Below, in pieces: positions 28,094 through 36,754 of a DNA stretch of 64,000 bases. The first letter of the stretch is position 1; every line of letters begins with the position of its first letter. The DNA is from Micromonospora_G sp044458865 (GTDB lineage: Bacteria; Actinomycetota; Actinomycetes; Mycobacteriales; Micromonosporaceae): contig NZ_JBITIH010000005.1 of assembly GCF_044458865.1 (NCBI RefSeq), forward strand, positions 124,001 to 188,000, given 5' to 3'. The position numbers were made by a program, and so were the translations under genes. Under the pieces are notes generated by a model. The model searched no databases, was not told where the DNA came from, and worked only from the letters and a program-made list of their open reading frames with translations.

Positions 28094-28819
28094 TCAGCGC
28101 CCGGGACGGACCGATCCGCTCGCCGTGCCGGGCTCCGCACGCGCCCCGTCCGGCCCTCCGCCGGCGTACGGCGCCGGTGCCGCGCCGACCGGCGGAAGCT
28201 CGACGATCCGCTCCTGCGACCAGGGACGATCCCAGCCGGCCATGCCGAGCAGGGCGGTCAGCACTCCGGCGGTAAAGCCCCAGACGAGCATGCCTCGGAC
28301 CTGGAAGGCGGGTCCGATCCAGCCGCTGGGGTGGCGAACCCGTACCCGGTTGGCGGGGTCGACCAGTTCGGCGACGGGGAGTCGGGCGACGTGGGCGACC
28401 TCCGCCGGCTGGCGGGCGTGCACCGGGTGCGGGGCGTGCCACCAGGCGAGGACCGGGGTGACGACGAACTCGCTGACCGGGATCCAGAGCGGTGGGAGTT
28501 GCGCCAGCACCGTCACGCTGGTCGGGTCGAGGCCGACCTCCTCCTCCGCCTCACGCAGCGCGGTCGCCACCGGGCCGGTGTCGTCCGGGTCGGCCGCACC
28601 GCCGGGGAAGGCGGGCTGCCCGGCGTGGGTACGCATGGTCGCCGCCCGCTGGAGCATCAGCACGTCGGGGCCGTACGCCGGGTCCTCGCCGAGCAGCACC
28701 AGGACCGCGCTGGCCCGTCCGCCGGTGGTGGGCGTACGGATTCGGGTGAAGTCCTCGACGCGGGCGGTCCTGACCCGGCTGACCAGCGGTTCGCACCACG
28801 GGGGCAGTTCACCGCTCAT
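28094..28819 (-). CDS. NUDIX hydrolase (CoA pyrophosphatase-like)
   Basis: 241 residues. The Nudix box starts at GGAADPDDTG and continues ALREAEEEVGL, with the metal-binding glutamates present. The upstream MRTHAGQPAFPGG resembles the CoA-pyrophosphatase (NudL-like) signature. It is likely to split a nucleoside diphosphate linked to another group, possibly CoA. Its Rv3672c counterpart has the same position next to marP. The ATG overlaps the thioredoxin stop by four bases. Confidence 0.88.
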   Translation of the reverse strand: MSGELPPWCEPLVSRVRTARVEDFTRIRTPTTGGRASAVLVLLGEDPAYGPDVLMLQRAATMRTHAGQPAFPGGAADPDDTGPVATALREAEEEVGLDPTSVTVLAQLPPLWIPVSEFVVTPVLAWWHAPHPVHARQPAEVAHVARLPVAELVDPANRVRVRHPSGWIGPAFQVRGMLVWGFTAGVLTALLGMAGWDRPWSQERIVELPPVGAAPAPYAGGGPDGARAEPGTASGSVRPGR

Positions 28820-29451
28820 GCCGGCAGCACCACCCCGAGGTGCTGTTCGACCAGGGCGGTGAGGGTCGCGTCGTCGAGCGCTCCGGAGACGTCGAGGTGA
28901 CGTACCCGTCCCTGGGCGTCGACGAAGGCGGTGGCGGGCAGGCCGGGTGCGGCGAGCCCGGTCCGGAGCTTCTCACCGGCGTCGAAGAGGGTGGGGAAGG
29001 TGAGGCCGATCTCGGTGGCGAGGTCGCGGGCGTCGTCCCGGTCGTCCCGGCTGTCCACGCCGACGACGCGCAGTTGACCGCCGGAGCGTGCGGCAAGCCG
29101 CTGGAAGGCGGGCAGTTCCTTGCGGCACGGCGGGCACCAGGAGGCCCAGAGGTTGATCACCGCTGGTCCGCGTACGTCGGAGAGGGGCACGTCGGCGCCG
29201 CCGGTGAAGCAGGGCAGGACGATCGCCGGTAGCGGTTTTGTCGACCCGTCCGGTCGGCCGGTGGTGGCGCCGCCGGTGCTGTCGGTCTCGCCGCCGGTCG
29301 CCCCGGGCGACGCGGCGACCGGCGTGGTCAGCGCGGCGCAGTCGGCGAAGGGTGCCGGCGGTTCGGGCTCGTTGGCGGGGCCGGACCGGCCGCAGGCCGC
29401 CCCGGCGAGCAGGAGCAGGGGCAGGAGGAGCCCGGCGAGCGGACGTTTCAC
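28816..29451 (-). CDS. TlpA/ResA-like thioredoxin lipoprotein
   Basis: 211 residues. The signal peptide ends in the lipobox LAGAAC, giving a lipidated Cys20. A Ser/Thr/Gly-rich linker precedes the thioredoxin fold with WCPPC (Cys106/Cys109) and GLPATAFVD carrying the cis-proline. It is a membrane-tethered thiol-disulfide oxidoreductase on the outside of the membrane, useful for cytochrome c maturation or other reductive steps. The GTG overlaps the nth stop by four bases and the stop overlaps the NUDIX start by four. Equivalent to Rv3673c. Confidence 0.92.
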   Translation of the reverse strand: MKRPLAGLLLPLLLLAGAACGRSGPANEPEPPAPFADCAALTTPVAASPGATGGETDSTGGATTGRPDGSTKPLPAIVLPCFTGGADVPLSDVRGPAVINLWASWCPPCRKELPAFQRLAARSGGQLRVVGVDSRDDRDDARDLATEIGLTFPTLFDAGEKLRTGLAAPGLPATAFVDAQGRVRHLDVSGALDDATLTALVEQHLGVVLPA

Positions 29452-30236
29452 GGTGCCTCCGCCGCCGCGGCGGTCGCCGGCACCAGCGTGGGGTCGACGC
29501 CGGCCTGGATCGCGAGTTCCTTGGCGCGGGGCCCCTTGAGTAGCTTGGCCGCGTTCGGGGCGTCGGTCGGCCCGAGGCCGTACGAGGGGCAGAGCGGTGC
29601 GAGCGTGCAGGCGCCGCAGGCGGGTTTGCGGGCGTGGCAGACCCGTCGCCCGTGGAAGATCACCCGGTGCGAGAGCATGGTCCATTCACGCTTCTCGAAG
29701 AGCGCACCGACCGCGTGTTCGATCTTGACCGGGTCGGTTTCGGTGGTCCAGTTCCACCGGCGCACCAACCGTTGGAAGTGGGTGTCGACGGTGATGCCGG
29801 GAACGTCGAAGGCGTTGCCGAGGATGACGTTCGCCGTCTTGCGCCCGATTCCGGGCAGCGTGACCAGCTCGGTGAGTTTGCCCGGCACCCGGCCGTCGTA
29901 CCGCTCGACCAGGGTGCGGCCCAGGTTGATCAGCGAGGTGGTCTTGTTGCGGAAGAAGCCGGTGGGCCGGAGCAGCTCTTCCATTTCCGCCCGGTCGGCG
30001 CTGGCGTACTCGGCGGCGCTGCGATAGCGGGCGAAGAGCTTCGGGGTGACCTCGTTGACCCGCTTGTCGGTGGTCTGGGCGGAGAGGATGGTCGCCACGG
30101 CGAGTTGCAGGGGCCCGTCGTGGTCGAGTTCGCAGTGGGCGTCCGGGTGCGTCTCGGCCAGCACCCGACCCATCCGGCGGGCCCGTCGCTTACGGCCGAG
30201 GTCGGTCTCGGCGTCCAGGGCAGGGGTACGACTCAC
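29448..30236 (-). CDS. nth: Endonuclease III (DNA glycosylase/AP lyase)
   Basis: 262 residues. Removes oxidised pyrimidines and nicks the AP site in base excision repair. Helix-hairpin-helix LPGIGRKTANVIL carries catalytic Lys133, and Asp151 is in VDTHFQRL. The four cysteines of the [4Fe-4S] loop are at 200, 207, 210 and 216 (C-x6-C-x2-C-x5-C). The start is a GTG. First gene of the nth-tlpA-NUDIX-marP run, as in mycobacteria. Confidence 0.96.
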   Translation of the reverse strand: MSRTPALDAETDLGRKRRARRMGRVLAETHPDAHCELDHDGPLQLAVATILSAQTTDKRVNEVTPKLFARYRSAAEYASADRAEMEELLRPTGFFRNKTTSLINLGRTLVERYDGRVPGKLTELVTLPGIGRKTANVILGNAFDVPGITVDTHFQRLVRRWNWTTETDPVKIEHAVGALFEKREWTMLSHRVIFHGRRVCHARKPACGACTLAPLCPSYGLGPTDAPNAAKLLKGPRAKELAIQAGVDPTLVPATAAAAEAP

Positions 30237-30283
30237 GTCGGTCAGCCTACGTCGGCGCGCCGACCTGGCGACTGGTCCCGCTC

Positions 30284-31477
30284 TCAGGCCCCCGGGCTGA
30301 TCTTTCCGGCCGCGTCGAATGCCGCGGCGGTGTCACCGAAGTCCGCCTCGGAGAGTTCCTGGACCGCCTTGAGCCCACGCTTCTGGGTGTCCGGGGTCGG
30401 CTTGCCGGCGCCGTTCATGTACGTCGAGACGAACTCGCCACCGGCCCAGGTGCCGTCGACGCCGAGGGACACCTTCAGCACCCCGCCCCAGCCGAGCCGG
30501 CCGCTGTTGTTGAGCGCGCCGGCACCACCGGAGAAGTTGCCCAGGCTGTACGCGATCAGCCGGCCCTGGTAGAACTCCATGCCGCGCAGCACGTGTGGCC
30601 CGTGTCCGACGATCAGGTCCGCGCCAGCATCGACCATGGCGTGGGAGAACCTGATCGGGTCGCCCCGGTTCTCACCGAGGAACATCTCCGTCCCCGGCTT
30701 GACGTGAATCTTGTCGACCCCCTCGCCGCCCATGTGCACCTGTACGACAACCAGGTCGGCCATGCCCGCCGCCTGCTTGATCAGCTTCTCGGCGGCGGGG
30801 ATGTCGTTCAGGTTGTTGTTCCAGGCGTACCCGGAGAAGCCGACCACGGCGACCTTGACGCCCTTGGCGTCGACCACGGTGATCTGGTCGCGCGCCCCGG
30901 TGTGCGCGAGCCCCTGTGCCTCCAGGTGCTTCTGGGTGTTGCGGTAGCCGGCGGCGCCATAGTCGTGCCCGTGGTTGTTCGCCTGGTTGAGCAGGTGGAA
31001 GCCGGCGTCCTTGAGGTGTGCCGCGTATGACGGGGGGACCCGGAACTGGTGGCACTGGGTGGCGTCGGCCCCGCACTTGGAGGCGCCGGTGTCGTCGGTG
31101 ATCGGCTCTTCCAGGTTTCCCATCACCAGGTCGGCGGCGAGGATCCGCTCGACCGAGTCGAAGAAGCCCTCGCCGCCGTTGGCGGGCAGCCGCCCCGGGG
31201 CGTTGCCCATGACGATGTCGCCGGTGGCGGAGAGCGAGATGACCTTGGCGGTGGGCGGGGCGCTGCCCGGAGGGTTGGGTACGGTCGCCCCCGCCCCCGG
31301 GGAGTCGGCCTGCCACCGAGGCTGCACCGGGTCACGACCGGTGAGGCGGAAGGCGGCGACCCCGGCGATCACCACGCCGACCAGGAGGACCAGGACCGCG
31401 CCCGCCACGAGGAGGGGGCGCCCGGCGCCACGGCGCTGGCCGCGTTGGCCTGACGGGGGTCGATTGCTGTCGTACAT
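30284..31477 (-). CDS. CapA-family metallophosphatase-like protein
   Basis: 397 residues from the ATG at 31477. A short basic tail (RGQRRGAGR) precedes one transmembrane helix (~22-45) and a Pro/Gly linker. The outer domain has the CapA/PgsA calcineurin-like pattern: SATGDIVMGN, MGNLEEPIT, NQANNHGHDYG, VVQVHMGGEG, VGHGPHVLRG and YSLGNF. CapA proteins take part in poly-gamma-glutamate capsule assembly. No other cap genes are nearby, so the real substrate is unclear. It sits between nth and the divergent crp, a place where mycobacteria have a different small membrane protein. Confidence 0.88.
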   Translation of the reverse strand: MYDSNRPPSGQRGQRRGAGRPLLVAGAVLVLLVGVVIAGVAAFRLTGRDPVQPRWQADSPGAGATVPNPPGSAPPTAKVISLSATGDIVMGNAPGRLPANGGEGFFDSVERILAADLVMGNLEEPITDDTGASKCGADATQCHQFRVPPSYAAHLKDAGFHLLNQANNHGHDYGAAGYRNTQKHLEAQGLAHTGARDQITVVDAKGVKVAVVGFSGYAWNNNLNDIPAAEKLIKQAAGMADLVVVQVHMGGEGVDKIHVKPGTEMFLGENRGDPIRFSHAMVDAGADLIVGHGPHVLRGMEFYQGRLIAYSLGNFSGGAGALNNSGRLGWGGVLKVSLGVDGTWAGGEFVSTYMNGAGKPTPDTQKRGLKAVQELSEADFGDTAAAFDAAGKISPGA

Positions 31478-31815
31478 CGCCCGCGACGCTACATAACCCG
31501 TTAACCTGCGAAGGTCCACCGTTCGGTGGGGAAGAGCGGGCAGCTTGGTCAGGGAATTCCGGTCAGCGGGAGCAGACGGGCACGAAGGCTGCCGTTGAGG
31601 CCACGTATCGGGGCTGATCCGAGGACTCGGGTGGACGAAGCCACCCGGCGCGCGGATGATAGCCGCTGTCATGGTCGGACGGGTTTCCGTACCGGATCAA
31701 GTTTCCAGGGGTGCACCCCCGGATCACGTTGACGTGCGCTTAGACTTGGCGGCGCGCGACGGATCATCAGCCGGCGGACCCGGCCGACGGAGGTGCGCGC
31801 AGTCGGAGGTGCGCG
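31478..31815. other. 338-bp divergent control region between capA-like and crp
   Basis: No coding frame is supported. TAGACT (31741-31746) is the best -10 candidate for crp, giving a leader of ~65 nt that contains the GGAGGTGCG ribosome site. A perfect TGTGA-N6-TCACA Crp box was not found. The palindrome GGGGTGCACCCC (31708-31719) lies about 20 bp before that -10 and could be a regulator site. Confidence 0.4.
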
Positions 31816-32493
31816 ATGGACGAGGTACTGGCCCGCAGCGGGATCTTCCAGGGCGTAGACCCGGAAGCGGCCGAGGCGCTCGCCAAGGAGATGGAGACGA
31901 TCGACGTCCGAAAGGGCGAAATCGTCTTTAACGAGGGCGAACCCGGTGACAGCCTCTATATCCTACTCACCGGCAAGATCAAGGTTGGTCGACGCGCCGC
32001 GGACGGCCGCCAAAATCTGATTGCCGTGATGGGTCCGTCGGACATGGTCGGGGAGCTGTCCCTCTTCGACCCGGGTCCGCGTACGGCCACCGCGACCGCG
32101 GTCACGGACACGAAGCTCGTACGGCTGCGCAAGCAGGCCCTGCGGCCCTGGTTGAACAACCGGCCGGAGATCGCCGAGCAGCTACTCCGGGTGCTCGCCC
32201 GCAGGCTGCGCCGGACGAACGACTCACTGGCCGACCTGATCTTCACGGACGTACCGGGCCGGGTGGCGAAGAACCTGCTCCAGATGGCCGGTCGCTTCGG
32301 CACCCGCGACGGCGGCGTGCTGCGGGTCACCCACGACCTCACCCAGGAGGAGATCGCCCAGCTCGTCGGCGCCTCCCGGGAGACGGTGAACAAGGCGCTG
32401 GCGGACTTCGCCTCGCGGGGCTGGCTCCGGCTGGACGGCAAGAGCATCATCATTCTCGACCCGGAGCGCCTGGCCCGACGCGCCCGCGTCTGA
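31816..32493 (+). CDS. crp: Crp/Fnr-family transcriptional regulator (Crp/GlxR-like)
   Basis: 225 residues. The ATG follows GGAGG with good spacing. The cyclic-nucleotide domain has the phosphate-binding cassette GELSLFDPGPRTATA (Gly79, Glu80, Arg89, Thr90), so cAMP binding is expected. The dimer helix (~110-138) leads to the winged HTH with LTQEEIAQLVGASRETVNKAL (~175-195). The length and neighbourhood (nth, marP) equal Rv3676, the global Crp of mycobacteria. It probably controls many distant genes, not only its neighbours. Confidence 0.95.
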   Translation: MDEVLARSGIFQGVDPEAAEALAKEMETIDVRKGEIVFNEGEPGDSLYILLTGKIKVGRRAADGRQNLIAVMGPSDMVGELSLFDPGPRTATATAVTDTKLVRLRKQALRPWLNNRPEIAEQLLRVLARRLRRTNDSLADLIFTDVPGRVAKNLLQMAGRFGTRDGGVLRVTHDLTQEEIAQLVGASRETVNKALADFASRGWLRLDGKSIIILDPERLARRARV

Positions 32494-32512
32494 ACCACCG
32501 CACCCAGCACCA

Positions 32513-32540
32513 ACGGGGATCGCCAGCCGGCGATCCCCGT
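32513..32540 (+). terminator. Hairpin after crp
   Basis: ACGGGGATCGCC and GGCGATCCCCGT form a perfect 12-bp stem with an AGCC loop, 20 bp after the crp stop. No U-tract follows, as usual in this group. Confidence 0.75.
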
Positions 32541-32631
32541 ACTGCTGTCCGGTCCGGGGCTCCGCGTCCGACTTTCTGCTCCCCGCTAAAACGTCTCGAC
32601 GTCAGCGGTGCTCCCGCGCGACGGTGGGGAC

Positions 32632-33381
32632 ATGCCGCAGACCGTTGCCGTCCTCTCCGACATCCACGGGGTGCTGCCCGCGCTCGACGCGGTGCTGGCC
32701 GAACCGGAGGTCCGGGCCGCCGACCGGATCGTGCTGACCGGGGACATCGCGGCCGGGCCGCAGCCGGTGGAGGTGCTTGACCGGCTGACCGGGCTGGACG
32801 AGCGGGTGGTCTGGGTGCGCGGCAATGCCGACCGGGAGCTGGTCGAGCTGCGGGCCGGCAAGGAACCCGTCATCCCCGACCCGATCGCCCCGTGGGCGGC
32901 CACACAGCTCCGCGACGACCAGCTCGAACTGCTCGCCGGCATCCCGGAGACGGTGACCATGCCGGTGGCGGGACTCGGCACGGTGCTCTTCTGCCACGCG
33001 ACCCCGCGCGACGACGAGGAGGTCGTGCTGGTCGACTCGCGGCTGGCCCGGTGGGCCGAGGTCTTCACCGGGCTGCCGGACGAGGTCGAAACGGTGGTCT
33101 GCGGGCACACCCACATGCCGTACGTCCGGCTCGCCCACCGGCGACTCGTGGTCAACCCGGGCAGCGTCGGCATGCCGTACGGGCGGGTGGGCGCGCACTG
33201 GGCGCTGCTCGGGCCGGGAGTGCAGCTACGGCGGACCGCGTACGACATCGAGGCGGCCTGTGCCCGGGTGACGGCCGAGTCCGGCTACCCGGACGCGGCG
33301 ACCTGGGCCGACTACTACCTGCGCTCCCGGGCGAGCGACGCGGAGGCGCTCACCGTCTTCGGGCCCCGCGACGGCCGGTAG
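32632..33381 (+). CDS. Calcineurin-like metallophosphoesterase
   Basis: 249 residues from the ATG at 32632 behind GGTGGGG. The metal-binding motifs of the MPP superfamily are in order: LSDIHG (residues ~7-12), GDIAAGP, GNADRE and, near the C-terminus, CGHTHMP. The last segment NPGSVGMPYG is typical of the YfcE/MJ0936-type phosphodiesterases. Cytosolic. Hydrolyses phosphate mono- or diesters. The substrate is not evident. It lies alone between crp and the TetR-controlled operon. Confidence 0.9.
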   Translation: MPQTVAVLSDIHGVLPALDAVLAEPEVRAADRIVLTGDIAAGPQPVEVLDRLTGLDERVVWVRGNADRELVELRAGKEPVIPDPIAPWAATQLRDDQLELLAGIPETVTMPVAGLGTVLFCHATPRDDEEVVLVDSRLARWAEVFTGLPDEVETVVCGHTHMPYVRLAHRRLVVNPGSVGMPYGRVGAHWALLGPGVQLRRTAYDIEAACARVTAESGYPDAATWADYYLRSRASDAEALTVFGPRDGR

Positions 33382-33415
33382 GTGACCATCCGGCCCCGGG
33401 GCCGACGGGCGGAGA

Positions 33416-33441
33416 AAACAAGCAGGCTTGACTGTTTGTTT
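33416..33441. promoter_or_regulatory. TetR-type operator (10-bp inverted repeat)
   Basis: AAACAAGCAG and CTGTTTGTTT are inverted arms (9 of 10 matching) around a 6-bp spacer. They overlap the -35 box in front of the tetR-like gene, the standard place for autorepression by this family. Confidence 0.65.
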
Positions 33442-33462
33442 CGTGGACGGGACGCTGTTCGG
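33428..33462 (+). promoter_or_regulatory. Promoter of the catabolic operon
   Basis: TTGACT (33428-33433), a 17-bp spacer and GACGCT (33451-33456), then 6 nt to the GTG of the tetR-like gene. The spacing is ideal and the -10 weak. The transcript would be leaderless. Confidence 0.45.
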
Positions 33463-34122
33463 GTGTCCGCCCCCACACGTGTGCCCCAACAGGAGCGCAG
33501 CCGCGCGACCCAGGCCCGGTTGCTGGAGGCGACCGTGGAGTGCCTGGTCGAGTTCGGCTGGTCGGGCACGACGAGCACGGTCGTCGCCAACCGAGCCGGG
33601 GTCTCCCGGGGCGCCCAGTTGCACCATTACCCGACCAAGGCGGCGCTGGTCATGGCCGCGGTCGTCCACCTCACCGAGCGGCGGGCGGCGGAGATCCGGG
33701 CCGAGGCGGTCGCGCTGCCGACCGGCCCCGGCCGGCTCGACCGGGTGATCGACATGCTCGCCACGGCGTTCACCGGGCCACTCTTCGTCGCCGCCCTCGA
33801 ACTGTGGCTGGCCGCGCGGACCGACCCCGAGCTGCGGGACGCACTGATGCCGTTGGAGGCCCGGGTGGGGAGGGAGATGCACCGCCTCACCGTCGAACTG
33901 CTCGGCGCCGACGAACGGAAACCGGGCGTACGGGAGGCGGTGCAGGCCACGCTCGACCTGCTGCGCGGGCTCGGGGTGGCGAACCTGCTCTCCGACGACT
34001 CGTCCCGGCGTACCGCCCTGCTCGGCACCTGGAAACGCCAGCTCGCCACGATGCTGGGCACCTCGAACACACCGAACACCACCGCCCCGGACACCACAGT
34101 GGAGGTCTCGTGGTCGACCTGA
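33463..34122 (+). CDS. TetR/AcrR-family transcriptional regulator
   Basis: 219 residues from the GTG at 33463; the longer open frame is rejected because it would run through the promoter and operator. N-terminal HTH: RLLEATVECLVEFGWSGTTS, then VANRAGVSRGAQLHHYPTK (recognition helix and the conserved HHYPTK). The ligand domain is variable and gives no clue to the inducer. As first gene of the operon it probably represses the following catabolic genes until an acyl-CoA or its precursor binds. Its 3' end overlaps the next gene by 13 bp. Confidence 0.9.
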   Translation: MSAPTRVPQQERSRATQARLLEATVECLVEFGWSGTTSTVVANRAGVSRGAQLHHYPTKAALVMAAVVHLTERRAAEIRAEAVALPTGPGRLDRVIDMLATAFTGPLFVAALELWLAARTDPELRDALMPLEARVGREMHRLTVELLGADERKPGVREAVQATLDLLRGLGVANLLSDDSSRRTALLGTWKRQLATMLGTSNTPNTTAPDTTVEVSWST

Positions 34123-34982
34123 GTCAGCTCCTGGACGATCTGGCCGCAGAGTCGGCCGAGTTGGACGTACTCGTCGCGGACCGACCGGCTGCCGACTGGG
34201 CGGAACCGACCCCCGCACCGGGCTGGACCATCGCCCACCAGATCGCCCACCTGGCGTGGACCGACCACGTGGCGCTACTCGCGGCGAGCGACGCACCGGC
34301 GTTCGCCGAATCGGTCCGGCACGCGGCGACCGACCCGGGCGGCTTCGTCGACCGGGGCGCGAACGAACTCCTCGACGAGGTGATGGCGACCGCCGCACCG
34401 GGCGGCGCCGTGGACCGGGCCGCAGCCCCGGCGGCACTGCTCGGCCGCTGGCGGTCCGGACGGGCCGCGCTCGCCACCGCTCTTGCCGCCGCGCCGACCG
34501 GGAGCAGACTTCCCTGGTACGGCACGCAGATGTCGCCGGCCTCGATGGTGACCGCCCGGATCATGGAGACCTGGGCACACGGGCAGGACGTCGCGGACAC
34601 CCTCGGGGTGGTCCGGGTGCCGAGCGAGCGGCTGCGGCACGTGGCGTACCTCGGTGTCCGTACCCTCGGGCACAGCTTCGCGGCCCACGGCCGCACCACG
34701 CCCGACGGACCGGTCCGCGTCGAACTCCGCGCGCCCGACGGCGACGAGTGGGCCTTCGGGCCAGCCGACGCCGCCGATCGGGTCGCCGGGCCGGCGCTCG
34801 ACTTCTGCCTGCTGGTCACCCAGCGGCGGCACCGGGCGGACCTGGCCCTGGTGGCGACCGGGCCGGTCGCCGACGAGTGGCTGGACGTGGCACAGGCGTT
34901 CGCCGGGGCACCGGGCGCGGGCCGCGAACCCGGCAGCGGCCGGGACCTCGGCCGCCGACGTCGGGCCGGAACACGACCATGA
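34110..34982 (+). CDS. TIGR03084-type protein (DinB/maleylpyruvate isomerase-like fold)
   Basis: 290 residues from the GTG at 34110 behind GGAGG. The N-terminal half has the four-helix pattern of the mycothiol-dependent/DinB-like superfamily (WAEPTPAPGWTIAHQIAHL and METWAHGQDV with its conserved His). The C-terminal half is the domain typical of TIGR03084 proteins (VRVELRAPDGDEWAFGP). Members occur beside AtuA-like and acyl-CoA carboxylase genes in actinobacteria, as here, but their reaction is not known. The gene overlaps tetR upstream and shares ATGA with the next gene. Confidence 0.8.
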   Translation: MVDLSQLLDDLAAESAELDVLVADRPAADWAEPTPAPGWTIAHQIAHLAWTDHVALLAASDAPAFAESVRHAATDPGGFVDRGANELLDEVMATAAPGGAVDRAAAPAALLGRWRSGRAALATALAAAPTGSRLPWYGTQMSPASMVTARIMETWAHGQDVADTLGVVRVPSERLRHVAYLGVRTLGHSFAAHGRTTPDGPVRVELRAPDGDEWAFGPADAADRVAGPALDFCLLVTQRRHRADLALVATGPVADEWLDVAQAFAGAPGAGREPGSGRDLGRRRRAGTRP

Positions 34983-36754
34983 CCCCGCCCACCCCACCGC
35001 ACCCGGCCCGGAGTACGCCCACCGCGCCGGAGGTGCTCCGGATCGGCAACGCCTCCGGTTTCTACGGTGACCGGTTCAGCGCCTGGCGGGAGATGCTCGA
35101 CGGCGGGCACCTCGACGTGCTGACCGGCGACTACCTGGCCGAGCTGACCATGCTGATCCTCGGCCGGGACCGGCTGCGGGACCCGGGTCTCGGCTACGCC
35201 CGGACGTTCCTACGCCAGATGGAATCGTGCCTGGGTCTCGCGGTCGAGCGTGGGGTGACCCTCGTGACGAACGCCGGTGGGCTGAACCCCGCCGGGCTGG
35301 CCGAGGCGTTGCGTACGCTCGCCGAGCGGCTGGGCGTGCCGGCCCGGGTCGGCTACGTGACCGGAGACGCTGTCGACCTTCCGGGCGCGTTGACCGCGAA
35401 CGCGTACCTGGGGGCGTTCGGCATCGCGCGTTGCGTGGCCGGGGGCGCGAACGTCGTGGTGACCGGGCGGGTCACCGACGCGTCGCTGGTCGTCGGCCCG
35501 GCGATCGCCCGGTTCGGTTGGTCCCGGGGCGACCTGGACCGGCTCGCCGGGGCTACCGTCGCCGGGCATCTGCTCGAATGTGGAGCGCAGGTGACCGGCG
35601 GCAACTTCAGCTTTTTCACGGAGTTGCCGGACGGTGGCCGTCGGCCCGGATTTCCGATCGCCGAACTGTCCGACGACGGCTCGTCGGTCATCACGAAACA
35701 TCCCGGTACGGGTGGTGCGGTAACCCCGGAGACCGTCACCGCGCAACTGGTCTACGAGATCGGCGCCCCGGACTACCTCGGCCCGGACGTGGTGACCCGG
35801 CTCGACACGGTGACCCTCTCCGACGACGGCCCGGACCGGGTACGCGTCACCGGCGTGCGGGGCCTTCCGCCGCCGCCGACCCTCAAGGTGGGCGCCAACT
35901 CGCTCGGCGGTCACCGCAACAGCGCCACCTTCGTCCTGTGTGGACTCGATGTCGAGGCGAAGGCGGAGCTGGTGCGGGCGCAGCTCGTCGACGCACTCGG
36001 CACGGACGGGTTGGAGTTCACACTCGCCCGTACCGACCACCCGGACGCGGCGGAGACGGAGGCGGCGAGTGCGCTGCTGCACGTGCACCTGCGCGACGCC
36101 GACCCGAAGCGGGCCGGGCGGACCTTCTCGGCGGCGGCGGTGGAGCTGGCCCTCGCCTCCTACCCCGGATGCACACTCACCGGCGTTCCCGGCGACGCCA
36201 GCCCGTACGGCGTCTTCACCGCGAGTGAGCTGCCGCAGTCCGAGGTCACCCAGATCGCGGTCCTCCCTTCCGGCGAACACCTCCCCGTTCCCGCCCCCAC
36301 TGTCACCGCCTCCCCGCAGGACCGTTTGGAAGGGCCCCTTCCTATACCGAATCCGATAACAGGGGGCCCTTCCTTACCCGTGCCGTTGGGGCGGGTGATG
36401 GGGGCACGATCGGGGGACAAGGGCGGGGCCGCGAACCTCGGGGTGTGGGGGCGCACCGTGGACGGGTACGCCTGGCTGCGCGAGTGGCTGACCGTCGAGC
36501 GGCTGCGGGAACTGCTGCCGGAGACGGCGAACCTGACGATCGAGCGGTACGAGTTGCCGAACCTGCGGGCGGTGAACTTCGTGATCCGGGGACTGCTCGG
36601 CGAGGGGGTGGCGGCGTCGACCAGGTTCGACCCGCAGGCGAAGGCGCTGGGCGAGCTGCTGCGGGCCCGGGTGGTCGACGTACCGGCGGCACTGCTGGCC
36701 GCGCCGACTCCCGCGACGGTCTCCTCGGGCGTGTCGTCGGCGGGTCGACGATGA
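34979..36754 (+). CDS. AtuA-like protein (acyclic terpene utilisation family) with in-frame repeat element
   Basis: 591 residues from the ATG at 34979, overlapping the previous stop. Residues ~18-430 are the AtuA domain (RIGNASGFYGDR, NAGGLNPAGLAEAL, VVTGRVTDASLV, ECGAQVTGGNF). Residues ~465-570 are the C-terminal AtuA-like domain (ARSGDKGGAANLGVW). The linker, about residues 450-466, is encoded by a complete copy of the dispersed double-palindrome element, which keeps the frame open. In Pseudomonas AtuA belongs to the geranyl/citronellyl-CoA pathway; its exact step is unproven. The family call is solid, the substrate is inferred. Confidence 0.85.
   Translation: MTPPTPPHPARSTPTAPEVLRIGNASGFYGDRFSAWREMLDGGHLDVLTGDYLAELTMLILGRDRLRDPGLGYARTFLRQMESCLGLAVERGVTLVTNAGGLNPAGLAEALRTLAERLGVPARVGYVTGDAVDLPGALTANAYLGAFGIARCVAGGANVVVTGRVTDASLVVGPAIARFGWSRGDLDRLAGATVAGHLLECGAQVTGGNFSFFTELPDGGRRPGFPIAELSDDGSSVITKHPGTGGAVTPETVTAQLVYEIGAPDYLGPDVVTRLDTVTLSDDGPDRVRVTGVRGLPPPPTLKVGANSLGGHRNSATFVLCGLDVEAKAELVRAQLVDALGTDGLEFTLARTDHPDAAETEAASALLHVHLRDADPKRAGRTFSAAAVELALASYPGCTLTGVPGDASPYGVFTASELPQSEVTQIAVLPSGEHLPVPAPTVTASPQDRLEGPLPIPNPITGGPSLPVPLGRVMGARSGDKGGAANLGVWGRTVDGYAWLREWLTVERLRELLPETANLTIERYELPNLRAVNFVIRGLLGEGVAASTRFDPQAKALGELLRARVVDVPAALLAAPTPATVSSGVSSAGRR
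36328..36375. repeat. Dispersed double-palindrome element, copy B (inside the AtuA-like gene)
   Basis: GGAAGGGCCCCTTCC, a spacer TATACCGAATCCGATAAC, and GGGGGCCCTTCC. Same orientation as copy A (12228-12280), inverted relative to copy C (40803-40855). The 48 bp equal 16 codons and lie in the interdomain linker. Confidence 0.85.

Noticed and set aside
31478..31815. Classical Crp site at the crp promoter
   Set aside because: No TGTGA-N6-TCACA-type sequence of sufficient quality was found, so I do not claim autoregulation.
33382..33462. Longer TetR starting at 33382
   Set aside because: It would translate through the -35, the palindrome and the -10. TetR proteins begin close to the HTH, as they do from 33463.
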